From Psychrosphaera saromensis (GTDB lineage Bacteria > Pseudomonadota > Gammaproteobacteria > Enterobacterales > Alteromonadaceae), in contig NZ_MSCH01000003.1 in NCBI RefSeq assembly GCF_002954545.1, positions 558,001 to 622,000 of the forward strand: a stretch of 64,000 nucleotides of DNA, given 5' to 3'. The translations under genes and the position numbers were made by a program. The first letter of the stretch is position 1, and every line of letters starts with the position of its first letter. Shown in pieces: positions 6,661-15,867 of the stretch. The notes under the pieces are model-generated. The model did not search any database. It was given only the letters and a program-made list of their open reading frames with translations, and was not told where the DNA came from.

Positions 6661-9429
6661 ATGACCCAACAATTTGAACAAAAAACAATTAGATCAAGTT
6701 GCCCATATTGCGGGGTAGGTTGTGGCGTGGATATCACCACCACAAATGGCATTCCAAGCGCCGTTGTTGGTAGCCCAAATCACCCAGCTAATCTTGGCCG
6801 TTTATGCGTTAAAGGGTCAAACTTAATTGAAACCATAGATCACGATGGACGCTTATTGCATCCTATGATTGATGGTAAACAAGTAGATTGGCCACAAGCA
6901 ACTCAACATGTTGCAGAAAAGTTCAGTCAGATCATTGATGAATTTGGACCTGACTCTGTCGCTTTTTATGTATCCGGACAAATCTTAACGGAAGACTATT
7001 ATATTGCCAATAAACTGATGAAAGGTTTCATTGGTTCAGCCAACATAGATACTAATTCACGCTTATGTATGTCTTCGGCAGTAGCTGGTTATAAACGTGC
7101 ATTTGGCTCAGATACCGTTCCTTGTAGTTATGAAGATTTAGACCATACCGAGCTTTTAGTCTTAGTAGGCTCTAACGCAGCCTGGACACATCCGGTTTTA
7201 TTTCAACGCATGGAAAAAGCCAAGCTGGCCAATCCTAACGTCAAGATCATCGTTATTGATCCAAGACGTTCAGCCACGGCAGAGTTAGCAGATGCTCACT
7301 TACCGTTAAAAGCAGGCAGCGATGTGGCTTTGTTTAATGGCTTATTACATTACTTAATTCAGAACGACGCAATAGATAACCAATACATAAATGCTCATTG
7401 TGAAGGCTGGGCAACAACAGCAAAAGCGGTTGCAAGTAGTGACTTAACAACAACCGCTTTATTATGTGATTTAACAGAACAAGAATTGGAGCAGTTTTAT
7501 CAGTTATTTGCTCAGTCAAAAAGTAGCGTTACTTTCTACTCTCAAGGGGTTAATCAATCTAGCCAAGGTGTAGATAAATGTAATGCCATAATTAACTGTC
7601 ATTTAGCCACAGGTAAAATTGGAAAATTGGGTTCTGGACCTTTTTCTATCACAGGACAACCCAATGCCATGGGTGGCCGTGAAGTAGGTGGCTTAGCCAA
7701 TATGTTAGCCGCACACATGAATATTGAAGACAAAACTCACCGTGATTTAGTACAAGAGTTTTGGCAGTCTCCCACTATTTGTCAAAAGTCAGGGGCTAAA
7801 GCCGTCGACTTATTCGATAAAATTAACTCAGGCGAAATTAAAGCAGTTTGGATCATGGCAACCAATCCGTTAGTCAGCATGCCCAACAGAAACGTGGTGG
7901 AACAAGCACTTAAAAAATGTGAGTTTGTTGTGGTATCTGATTGCATGGAAAAGAACGATACGCTTACCTATGCAGACGTTAAATTACCTGCCACGACTTG
8001 GGGTGAAAAAGACGGAACCGTTACCAACTCTGAACGCAGAATCTCTCGTCAAACAGGCTTAATGGCCGCTCCTGGTGAAGCCAAACATGACTGGCAAATT
8101 ATTCGTGATGTGGCTCATAAAATGGGCTTTACTGAGCACTTTAATTATCAACACTCTGCCGACATATTTAAAGAACACGCACGTTTGTCTGGTTATAAAA
8201 ATGGCACTGATGGTTATGCCGTCCGTGACTTTGATATTTCAGCTTTATCTCAATTATCACTTAATGAATACAACCGACTAACGCCTATTCAATGGCCGGT
8301 TAATAGTACTTATCCTAATGGGCGTCAGCATATTTTTGATGATGGGAAATTCTATACACCATCACAAAAGGCGCAATTTATAAATGTAGTAGCGCAATTA
8401 CCGCAACAAATACCAAATGTTGAATATCCATTTATTTTAAATTCTGGCCGACTAAGAGATCAATGGCACACTATGAGTCGGACAGGGAAATCTGCCGCCT
8501 TAGCCAAAAATGTAAAAGAACCATTTTTATTTATTCGCCCGGAAGAAGCAGAAAAATTAGGTTTAACTAAGTCTGACTTAGTTAAAGTAGCCAGCCCTTA
8601 TGGTGAAGTAATACTACCGCTGCAGTTTGATAAAGGTTTACAAACAGGTAACTTATTTGCGCCGATTCACTGGAGCCAGTTAACCGCGCCAACCGCCAAT
8701 ATCGCTAAATGTTTTGGCTCTTTTGTTGACCCTATTTCGGGTCAACCAGAATGTAAATTCACTGTGGTTAAAGTCGAAAAATATGAAACCAAACAATTTA
8801 TCCAATGCTTCTCTACCTCTGAATTTGAACCGCAAAGTGACTATTGGGCCAAAGTAAAAATAACCTCAGGTTTTGAGTATATTTGTGCAACGTCTAACTC
8901 TATTGATTTGGCCATAAATTGGTGTCGTGAGCATAACCAGGTGTCTGGTGATTGGAGTTATTTTGAAAACAGTCAAAGTGGCATTCGTACGGTACTTTGT
9001 ATCAAAGAAAACAAACTGCAATTTGCTGCATTTTTAGCAGACTATAAACCAGAGATAAATGCCGATTGGGTAGAAAGTTTATTTGCTCAACCAAGTGTTA
9101 CCGTTGAACAAATCAACCGTATTTTACGTGCCGACGTAGAGCAAAATTTCTTAAACGGTAAAACAATATGCAGTTGTTTCAAAATTGGTGAAACGCAAAT
9201 TATAAATGCCATTGTTGATAACAATGACAATACAACTGAGTTGTTAGGTAAACGACTTAAGTGCGGTACTAACTGTGGTTCATGTAAAAGTGAATTGAGA
9301 TCGCTGATCAACGAATACGGGCAAAACAATAGCCAAACAACTAACTCGCTATCTACAAATAAAAATATCAGTAATAGTGTGGCACAGCAAAATGCCAAAT
9401 TAGTTCAAATCCCAATTACAGAAATATAG
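6661..9429 (+). CDS. nasA: NasA assimilatory nitrate reductase, catalytic subunit
   Basis: 922 residues. The N-terminal [4Fe-4S] motif has Cys14, Cys17, Cys21 and Cys49 (CPYCGVGCG and GRLCVKGS). Molybdopterin oxidoreductase domain follows (SNAAWTHPVLFQRM, ATNPLVSMPN, TWGEKDGTVTNSERR), then the molydopterin dinucleotide-binding domain (NSGRLRDQWHTMSRTGKS). The C-terminus (about 835-885) is a Bfd-like [2Fe-2S] domain (CSCFKIGE and CGTNCGSCKSEL), which marks the NasA type that takes electrons from a NADH-linked partner. It reduces nitrate to nitrite in the cytoplasm. It is the first gene after the NasT-regulated leader, with cobA 11 nt downstream. No separate NasC/NasB-type electron donor gene is seen in the window. 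Confidence 0.96.
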   Translation: MTQQFEQKTIRSSCPYCGVGCGVDITTTNGIPSAVVGSPNHPANLGRLCVKGSNLIETIDHDGRLLHPMIDGKQVDWPQATQHVAEKFSQIIDEFGPDSVAFYVSGQILTEDYYIANKLMKGFIGSANIDTNSRLCMSSAVAGYKRAFGSDTVPCSYEDLDHTELLVLVGSNAAWTHPVLFQRMEKAKLANPNVKIIVIDPRRSATAELADAHLPLKAGSDVALFNGLLHYLIQNDAIDNQYINAHCEGWATTAKAVASSDLTTTALLCDLTEQELEQFYQLFAQSKSSVTFYSQGVNQSSQGVDKCNAIINCHLATGKIGKLGSGPFSITGQPNAMGGREVGGLANMLAAHMNIEDKTHRDLVQEFWQSPTICQKSGAKAVDLFDKINSGEIKAVWIMATNPLVSMPNRNVVEQALKKCEFVVVSDCMEKNDTLTYADVKLPATTWGEKDGTVTNSERRISRQTGLMAAPGEAKHDWQIIRDVAHKMGFTEHFNYQHSADIFKEHARLSGYKNGTDGYAVRDFDISALSQLSLNEYNRLTPIQWPVNSTYPNGRQHIFDDGKFYTPSQKAQFINVVAQLPQQIPNVEYPFILNSGRLRDQWHTMSRTGKSAALAKNVKEPFLFIRPEEAEKLGLTKSDLVKVASPYGEVILPLQFDKGLQTGNLFAPIHWSQLTAPTANIAKCFGSFVDPISGQPECKFTVVKVEKYETKQFIQCFSTSEFEPQSDYWAKVKITSGFEYICATSNSIDLAINWCREHNQVSGDWSYFENSQSGIRTVLCIKENKLQFAAFLADYKPEINADWVESLFAQPSVTVEQINRILRADVEQNFLNGKTICSCFKIGETQIINAIVDNNDNTTELLGKRLKCGTNCGSCKSELRSLINEYGQNNSQTTNSLSTNKNISNSVAQQNAKLVQIPITEI

Positions 9430-9440
9430 GCAGGTACATT

Positions 9441-10361
9441 ATGTTTAATTTAACGTTTAACTTATCTCATTTAGCAATGTTTCGTTTAACTGCGCTGCGT
9501 TCAAATATGTTCCGTTTATTTAGCTTTGACTTAGCAAAAGAACAATTAAAAAAGGCTCGTGCTGATAAAGCTAAATTAACTAAACCAGCTAATTCTATTG
9601 GTCATGTACATTTAGTTGGCTCAGGTCCTGGTGATGCTGAATTATTAACACTAAAAGCTTACCGTTTATTACAAACGGCTGACGTTGTTATGTACGACTG
9701 GTTAGTCAGTCCTGAGATCGTGAATATGATCCCTAAGAATGTAGAGAAAGTATTTGTTGGTAAAAAATGTGGGCGTCATAGCATGACGCAAGATGAGATT
9801 TGTCAGTTGTTATCTGAACGCGCGCTTGCTGGGCAAGATGTCGTACGTTTAAAAGGTGGTGACCCATCTATATTTGGCCGAGCAGCAGAAGAAATTGAGC
9901 ATCTACAACAGCATAATATAGACTTTGCGATTGTACCCGGCGTAACAGCAGCATCTGGTTGCGCAGCCTGGTCTGGTATTCCTTTAACGCACAGAGATTG
10001 TGCGCATTCGGTTCGTTTTATTACTGCACATTTTAAAAGTGACGAGATTGCGGCTGATTGGAAAAACTATGCAGAATCTAACGATACTTTGGTTTTTTAC
10101 ATGGGCTTAAATAAAGTAAAACACATAGCAGACAATCTGATCTCGTACGGAAAAACAGCGACAACCCCAATGGCGATCGTTGACCAAGGCACCACAAACA
10201 ATCAAAAAACCTACATTTCTAACTTGGCTGATATTGAACAAGTATTAAATAGTGAAAATATTATTGGTCCTGCTTTGATTGTGGTCGGCGATGTTATAAA
10301 TTACCAAGCTCAAGTTAATATTGATTTGCTTCATGCAAAGTCAACACACGCTGCGGCGTAA
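9441..10361 (+). CDS. cobA: CobA uroporphyrinogen-III C-methyltransferase (SUMT)
   Basis: 306 residues. The methyltransferase core starts near residue 52 with VHLVGSGPGDAELLTLKA, followed by DVVMYDWLVSPEIV, VRLKGGDPSIFGRA and IVPGVTAASGCAAWSGIPLTH in the usual order. It adds two methyl groups to uroporphyrinogen III, giving precorrin-2 for siroheme, the cofactor of NirB. It has an unusual N-terminal extension of about 50 residues (two short hydrophobic stretches, then a Lys/Ala-rich part) not found in typical SUMT. The gene is in the nasA operon. The siroheme synthase at 48123-49094 has a degraded methyltransferase half, so this is the only intact SUMT in the window. Confidence 0.93.
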   Translation: MFNLTFNLSHLAMFRLTALRSNMFRLFSFDLAKEQLKKARADKAKLTKPANSIGHVHLVGSGPGDAELLTLKAYRLLQTADVVMYDWLVSPEIVNMIPKNVEKVFVGKKCGRHSMTQDEICQLLSERALAGQDVVRLKGGDPSIFGRAAEEIEHLQQHNIDFAIVPGVTAASGCAAWSGIPLTHRDCAHSVRFITAHFKSDEIAADWKNYAESNDTLVFYMGLNKVKHIADNLISYGKTATTPMAIVDQGTTNNQKTYISNLADIEQVLNSENIIGPALIVVGDVINYQAQVNIDLLHAKSTHAAA

Positions 10362-10377
10362 CGGTAAAACAATAAAA

Positions 10378-11358
10378 ATGAATGAATTTTCGCAATACAT
10401 AAAGCTAATTGGCAAAGGTAAAAATGCGGGTAAATATTTAACCATGGAGCAGGCCTACAGCGCCTTTTATCTATTGTTAAAAGGCCAAGCTGAACCTGAA
10501 CAAATTGGTGCTTTTTTAATGTTATTGCGTGTTAGAGAAGAGTCTGCTGAAGAACTCGCTGGATTTGTTAAAGCCACCCGCGAATATACACCAACGCCAG
10601 TACAACAAATCAATGTCGATTTAGACATGGGCTGCTACGCCGGAAAACGTCGCCATTTACCTTGGTTTTTATTAGCCATGTTATGCCTTGCTCAATCCGG
10701 TAAGCGGATATTTTTACATGGCTGTAAAGAGCCAGACTCAAATAGACTGTACTTGCCCGACGTATTTAAACAGCTAAACATACCAATTTCACAAACCGCA
10801 GCACAAGCCAATGAGCAATTGGATAAAACCAATTTTGCTTATATGGATTTAGAACAAGTAAACCCTAAGTTAAATCACTTAATTCAAATGCGTCGTTTGT
10901 TTGGACTGCGCTCGCCTGCTAATACTTTAGCCAGAATGTTAAACCCAACATCAGCAACCTATAGTTTTCATGGCGTATTTCATCGTCATTTTGATGAAAG
11001 GCATATTCAAGTCGCTAAATTATTAGGCGACAAACATGTATCTTGTATTCGTGGTGAAGGCGGAGAAGTGGAAGTAAATCCTGAACGAGGATTTATCCAA
11101 CACTTAGTTAATAATAACGACATATCCAGTAATGAGTTTCCAACCTTACTACCTAACTGGCAAATAAAACCAAGAGAACTTGAGCCTTTAGAACTAAGAA
11201 AATGTTGGACTGGTGAATTGCAATTTGAATACGCACAACAAGCTATTGTTGGCACAATTGCCACTTACTTAACCTTGTTGGATTCTATTAGTGTTGAACA
11301 GGCATTACAGCAAGCTGAAACTATGTGGTTAAATCGCAATACCTCCTTTGAATTTTAG
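10378..11358 (+). CDS. TrpD2/YbiB-like glycosyltransferase family protein
   Basis: 326 residues with the anthranilate phosphoribosyltransferase fold: an N-terminal helical domain (AYSAFYLLLKGQAEPEQIGA, LRVREESAEELAGFVKA) and the larger domain (LARMLNP, FHGVFHRHFDERH, IRGEGGEVEVNP). The usual PRPP-binding glycine-rich loop of TrpD is not kept, as in TrpD2/YbiB proteins, one of which is a DNA-binding LexA-regulated protein. The ATG at 10378 fits the family's N-terminus; an earlier ATG at 10321 would lie inside cobA. It lies 16 nt after cobA, so it belongs to the nasA operon. The link to nitrate use is by position only. Confidence 0.8.
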   Translation: MNEFSQYIKLIGKGKNAGKYLTMEQAYSAFYLLLKGQAEPEQIGAFLMLLRVREESAEELAGFVKATREYTPTPVQQINVDLDMGCYAGKRRHLPWFLLAMLCLAQSGKRIFLHGCKEPDSNRLYLPDVFKQLNIPISQTAAQANEQLDKTNFAYMDLEQVNPKLNHLIQMRRLFGLRSPANTLARMLNPTSATYSFHGVFHRHFDERHIQVAKLLGDKHVSCIRGEGGEVEVNPERGFIQHLVNNNDISSNEFPTLLPNWQIKPRELEPLELRKCWTGELQFEYAQQAIVGTIATYLTLLDSISVEQALQQAETMWLNRNTSFEF

Positions 11359-11466
11359 TAATTTGAATTAAAGCCGTGATATTCGCTAAATAATCTTCTT
11401 TCATCTATATTTACTGGACGATTTTTAACCTTGCTTGTTTATCTCAGCGCGAGTCACTGATATTGG

Positions 11467-12378
11467 ATGCTTATGAGAATCTTATTTATTAGCCTGTTTA
11501 ACTCATCCGTTTTATATATTCTAGTATTTAGCTTATTAGCTTCAACTCCAGCCATCGCATTAGATAAAATAAAGGTCAACAAGGGCCAATCAGAAATAGA
11601 TATAAGAACTGGATACACCTACGACATTTTAAATAAAGCATTGGCTATTGGTGTTGATAAATTTGGTCCTTATGAAATTGAGGTTGCTGGTTTCTCCATC
11701 CCTAATCATCAAACATTAAAAGAGCTCACAAGGGGGGAATTCATCAATGTTGCCATGGCTTTGTCCACCGAAGAATGGGAACAAAACAGCATACCAGTTC
11801 GTATTCCGCTAAGACGTGGTATTTTTAGTTATCGTTTATTAGCCATCAATAAATCCAACGCAGAAGTGTTCAATAATATTAATACCCCAGAGCAACTTAA
11901 GCAGCTCACCATAGGCCTGCGAAAAAGTTGGCGAACACGTGAAACATTCAACGCATTAGGTTTTACCATTTCCGACGCCTATTCTTATGACTCTATTTTT
12001 GCCATGTTAGATAAAAATAGATTTGATTACATACCTAGAGGCATACATGAAATATACGATGAGATTGAGATCAGAAAAACCTCATTCCCAAACCTAGCTG
12101 TTGAGCCAAGATTAGCCCTACATATTCCCGCACCTTTTTATATGTTTGTATCAAAAACCACGCCGCAAATAGCTGAGCGTTTGTCATGGGGATTAGAAGA
12201 ATTGGTCAAGCAAGATATTTTAAAAGACACTTTTGAACAATATTATGGGGAACATATTAAAAAAGCAGATTTGGAAAACAGAACCATTATTCACTTAGGT
12301 AATCCGGTATTACCAAGTAAAACACCACTGGAACGAAAAGAGTTATGGCACTCATTTTCGATACCAGAAGATCAATAG
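11467..12378 (+). CDS. Periplasmic solute-binding protein, family 3-like (orphan)
   Basis: 303 residues. A signal peptide (about 1-31, ending P-A-I-A) precedes a bilobed binding-protein fold (YDILNKALAIGVDKFG; TPEQLKQLTIGLRKSWR; SIFAMLDKNRFDYIPRG), like the transporter substrate-binding proteins used alone or as sensor parts. No permease or ATPase is near. It lies 108 bp after the TrpD2-like gene on the same strand and ends 11 bp from the convergent epimerase gene. A second ATG at 11473 is an equally possible start. The ligand is unknown. Confidence 0.7.
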   Translation: MLMRILFISLFNSSVLYILVFSLLASTPAIALDKIKVNKGQSEIDIRTGYTYDILNKALAIGVDKFGPYEIEVAGFSIPNHQTLKELTRGEFINVAMALSTEEWEQNSIPVRIPLRRGIFSYRLLAINKSNAEVFNNINTPEQLKQLTIGLRKSWRTRETFNALGFTISDAYSYDSIFAMLDKNRFDYIPRGIHEIYDEIEIRKTSFPNLAVEPRLALHIPAPFYMFVSKTTPQIAERLSWGLEELVKQDILKDTFEQYYGEHIKKADLENRTIIHLGNPVLPSKTPLERKELWHSFSIPEDQ

Positions 12379-12389
12379 CGCTTAGCTAA

Positions 12390-13238
12390 TTAACAAACAT
12401 CACGACTAAAATCGATAGCCATTACATCGGGATAAACAAACTGATAATTTAGTCTAGCTTTCACTTTAGCGTTATCAATAACCTTAAATGCAGGTGTTGA
12501 ATTCGTTTCACACTGAGCTGGTTCTACGCCCAAAGATTTGGCAGCGTGAGTATAAAACTCTTGTTTATTTGGGTGAGTATCTGAGCAAACGTTAAAGTCT
12601 TCCGACCAAATATCTTCATTTATTATCTGACAAATAATATTAAGACAATCATCTCTGTGAATAAGATTCACTTTAGCCTGTGCATTTTTAATGGTTTTAC
12701 CGTTACGGAAAAAACGACCTGGATGACGTTCATAACCAATAAGCCCACTAAAGCGGATCACCGTAGTATCAAATGAATTTGATTGCTTAAACAACCACTC
12801 TATTTTCGATAATGGATGTTCAGCAGACTCTAACTTGTCTGACTCGGAAATCACGCCGTTATTATCTGGATAAACTGATGTAGAGCTAATAAACATCACA
12901 TGTTTAATTGGCGACTGTTCAATTTTTTCAATTAACGCTGCAAATGCAGGGATATTCTTATTAGTGATATTAACAACTAATACTTCAGCGTTTAAAAAAT
13001 CAGTAACATCACTCGATAGGTTTTCTATATCGACTAAAAACGCCGATAAAGCTTTAGCCTTAATTTGGGTGTTAGTGTCCATGTCAGTGTTAATGTCAAA
13101 GGAATGTTTTCTTTGCTGTGAGCGTGTGGAAAGGTTAACACTGGCACCTAATTGAACAAGCTCTTGCGCAAGTGGATAACCTAGCCAACCGCCACCTAAC
13201 ACACTAATTTTACGACCTATCATCTTGCTAACACTCAT
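12390..13238 (-). CDS. NAD(P)-dependent epimerase/SDR-like protein (YeeZ-like)
   Basis: 282 residues. The N-terminal Rossmann motif is SVLGGGWLGYPLAQELVQLGA (ISVLGGG start), typical of the YeeZ-type subgroup. MFISSTSVYPDN carries the Ser/Tyr active-site region seen in extended SDRs, and VIRFSGLIG and HRDDCLNII follow. The substrate is not known; YeeZ relatives are annotated as putative nucleoside-diphosphate-sugar epimerases. The preferred start may be Met6 (MIGRKI). The gene lies 20 bp after the YkgJ-like gene on the same strand, so they may be cotranscribed. Confidence 0.8.
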   Translation of the reverse strand: MSVSKMIGRKISVLGGGWLGYPLAQELVQLGASVNLSTRSQQRKHSFDINTDMDTNTQIKAKALSAFLVDIENLSSDVTDFLNAEVLVVNITNKNIPAFAALIEKIEQSPIKHVMFISSTSVYPDNNGVISESDKLESAEHPLSKIEWLFKQSNSFDTTVIRFSGLIGYERHPGRFFRNGKTIKNAQAKVNLIHRDDCLNIICQIINEDIWSEDFNVCSDTHPNKQEFYTHAAKSLGVEPAQCETNSTPAFKVIDNAKVKARLNYQFVYPDVMAIDFSRDVC

Positions 13239-13258
13239 GCTTTATATTGCTTAAGTAA

Positions 13259-13555
13259 CTAATCATTGCGCTCTTCCTGACACTCAAACGATCCCATTTC
13301 AAATTCTCGGCAAATTAGCGGACGAACTTCATAAATGCTGCACATATGGGTGTCTCGGTCTAACGCAGCACACCAACCATCATCGAGTCTTAGCATCACT
13401 TCAGAACCCCATTTGTCGGTTTTAATGTAACGTTCTGGCACGCCAGTTTCTGTGATCAACATCACTTCCAACTTGCAACAGTTAGCTCGGCAAGTGGAAC
13501 AAGTTACATCTGGATTTATCTCAGATATATCTTCTATTGGGATCAAATCGGACAT
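13259..13555 (-). CDS. YkgJ-family cysteine-cluster protein
   Basis: 98 residues. Conserved cysteines: CSTCRANCCKLE near 19-30, C-A-A-L-D near 63, MCSIYEVRPLICREFEMGSFEC near 71-93. This is the CxxCxxxCC metal-binding pattern of the YkgJ/UPF0153 family, possibly binding zinc or an iron-sulfur cluster. Cytoplasmic, no membrane segment. Function is not known beyond the family. Confidence 0.85.
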   Translation of the reverse strand: MSDLIPIEDISEINPDVTCSTCRANCCKLEVMLITETGVPERYIKTDKWGSEVMLRLDDGWCAALDRDTHMCSIYEVRPLICREFEMGSFECQEERND

Positions 13556-13693
13556 GAGCTAACGTTTCCTAAAATAAATAAAGTGATGAATTCACCTACA
13601 ATCATAAATGAGTTTAATCGACAGATTAAAGTCTCAGGACTATGCCACAACGCAGCTAGATCCCATATGACTAATTGCCTTATCGCCTTATCG

Positions 13694-14023
13694 CTAGTCT
13701 TGAGTCAGTACAACTGACATTGAACATTCAATGTGCTTTAACATGTCACTGACAATTTTAGGTACTTGTTGATTAACATCAACCATTTCCATGTTGACCA
13801 TTATCGAAATATCACAGTCATCCAATGTCAGTTGTTGCTTGATATAAAAATCAATAATATCGTTAAGACTCATTGGCGTTAAAGGCACCATGCCTATGTA
13901 TTGCTTTTTCTCTTCTACCTCAATGCAATAAGCATCCATCAACTCTTTATTTAGAGTAAAACTCTGCATACGATTAAGTGATAAAAAACGAAACATCACT
14001 TGGACTGAGCTTGCTACATTCAT
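13694..14023 (-). CDS. Hypothetical protein
   Basis: 109 residues, no signal peptide or membrane segment and no family I recognise. It is acidic, with a motif-free middle (LTPMSLNDIIDFYIKQQLTL). Met10 or Met19 are alternative starts. It lies on the same strand as its neighbours with 68 bp to the EamA gene. Reality is supported by the long open frame and neighbours on the same strand only. Confidence 0.5.
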   Translation of the reverse strand: MNVASSVQVMFRFLSLNRMQSFTLNKELMDAYCIEVEEKKQYIGMVPLTPMSLNDIIDFYIKQQLTLDDCDISIMVNMEMVDVNQQVPKIVSDMLKHIECSMSVVLTQD

Positions 14024-14091
14024 TTAATACTGCCTGTTATATTGTCCATATAAACCTTATCTATTTTATACCTGCAACCACAAAGAAAAAA

Positions 14092-14982
14092 TCAAGACTT
14101 GGTATAATAACGACGCCCCATTATCACTATTAAAATACCGCCGAGAACTAATAAAGACGAGATAACTAACCTAATAGAAATTGGTTCGCTAACAAATAAC
14201 ACGCCACCAATAGCCGCTAATATTGGCACCAAAAGTTGTATCACAGCAGCTTGAGTCACTGATATATCTTTAAGTACTAGATACCAAAGTGCATATCCCA
14301 TAGCAGAGGTAACAGCTCCCGATAAGACAGCATATACCATGCCCCACTCAGTAATTTTGCTGTATTCAAAAGTGAGTAAAATCAACACAAGTACAAAAGG
14401 AATCGTGCGTAGGAAATTCGCAGTCGTATCCATTATTGGCTGCTTAGAACCTCTCCCCAATAAAGTATAAATCGCCCATGCGATACCAGATAAAGACATT
14501 AAGATAAAACCTAATAAGGACGGCGTTGATAAGCTAGGCATAACTAAATAAATCACACCGAAAAAGGCTAACGCTATCCCGAACCATTCTGCAAAATGTA
14601 ATTTATTACCGTACAACGCACCAACAATGATCATTGTAAGTTGCACTAAGCCAAATAAAATTAATGCCCCAGTACCCGTATCTAACGATATATATCCATA
14701 AGAAAACGTAACCGCATAAACAAATAACATTAAACTGGCTAACCAGGTTTTTAACGAGTTTTGTTTTTTAAATTGCTGCACAACAGTAACAACATTACCT
14801 TTAACTATAATGAGACTGATAACGAGCAAAGAAACAATGCCAGACAACAGGCGTATTGATGTAAAACTTGAAGCATCAATTAAACCTTGCCCCAAAGCCA
14901 GACGACACAAAACTGAATTTCCAGCAAAAGCGATTAACGCAAAACTAATAAAGGCGAGTAACTTAACGGTTTGAATAGGCAT
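14092..14982 (-). CDS. EamA/DMT-family transporter
   Basis: 296 residues, ten predicted membrane segments in two EamA repeats (N-terminal AGNSVLCRLALGQGLIDASS; second repeat near GFILMSLSGIAWAIYTLLGRGS). Drug/metabolite transporters of this type export small metabolites or amino acids. The cytoplasmic C-terminus is basic (MGRRYYTKS). No gene near it hints at the substrate. Confidence 0.87.
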   Translation of the reverse strand: MPIQTVKLLAFISFALIAFAGNSVLCRLALGQGLIDASSFTSIRLLSGIVSLLVISLIIVKGNVVTVVQQFKKQNSLKTWLASLMLFVYAVTFSYGYISLDTGTGALILFGLVQLTMIIVGALYGNKLHFAEWFGIALAFFGVIYLVMPSLSTPSLLGFILMSLSGIAWAIYTLLGRGSKQPIMDTTANFLRTIPFVLVLILLTFEYSKITEWGMVYAVLSGAVTSAMGYALWYLVLKDISVTQAAVIQLLVPILAAIGGVLFVSEPISIRLVISSLLVLGGILIVIMGRRYYTKS

Positions 14983-15101
14983 AATTAACTTAAGATATTG
15001 TGACCAATTGGGTTAATTCTTTAACCCTCAATTGGTCTTACTGATATGAACACGAGTAATTCATTTACTCTGCTACTGGCTTTTATTATGAGTGCTTAAA
15101 C

Positions 15102-15512
15102 TTACTCAGGGTAACGGGCGTATTTATTTGCGGCTTGGCCTTCATCCAACCAACAGCTTTTTTCTTGCCAAAATATATTAGCTGACGGACGTATTTTTGG
15201 ATCTTCATTTAAGTAACCGGCAGGGATAGCCAATGTAGAACCATCTCGGCTTAAATAAGGTACTTGTGAACCACAAGCAGTACAGAAACTATTACTAAAA
15301 CGTATAGCATCGGGTAAGTCATAACGTTTCACTAACTCTTGCCCTGACACCCATTCTATTTTATCTGGGTCGGTAAAAATTAATGAAGCAAATGCAGAAC
15401 CGGTTTTTTTCTGACAACGGTCACAATGACATTGGTAAAATCTTTTAAAAGGCCCAGTTACTTTACTAACAACCTGACCACATAAACAACTTCCACTAAT
15501 AGTCTCACTCAT
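15102..15512 (-). CDS. GFA-domain (Mss4-like) zinc protein
   Basis: 136 residues. Zinc ligand pattern of the GFA family: SGSCLCGQV at 7-15, YQCHCDRCQKKTGSAFAS at 27-44, and SFCTACGSQ near 75-83. Once called glutathione-dependent formaldehyde-activating enzymes, most members have no proven reaction. Single gene with its own space on both sides. Confidence 0.88.
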   Translation of the reverse strand: MSETISGSCLCGQVVSKVTGPFKRFYQCHCDRCQKKTGSAFASLIFTDPDKIEWVSGQELVKRYDLPDAIRFSNSFCTACGSQVPYLSRDGSTLAIPAGYLNEDPKIRPSANIFWQEKSCWLDEGQAANKYARYPE

Positions 15513-15867
15513 AAAATCTTACCTACTCAGTTAAAACTCAAACTTAGTAACAATTATTCGTTACCCGTATATATACCTAAGTAGCTAGACTATCGAAGTA
15601 AACTTCACTTGCCAAACTTTTTATACCAATTGGTATTAATATTTTATTTGATTTTACTAAGAAATATTTGAGTGGAGGCTTATACAAAAAAACAATGATG
15701 AACAAAGGTCATATTGAAATTCGTTATAAAAGCCAATAAACTGAACAACAGTCATATTATTACTGACCATTATTCATAACAAACTATCTAATTGATATTA
15801 ATAAATTTTACTTCAACCTACATTAAGTTTTCATTTCATCAAAACAGAAAGGGAACCAGTTGTGGCA
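15513..15867. other. Intergenic region without a recognisable gene
   Basis: 355 bp, very AT-rich, between the GFA gene and the end of the PP2C-kinase gene. I see no open frame of note, no terminator hairpin and no repeat. Confidence 0.5.
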
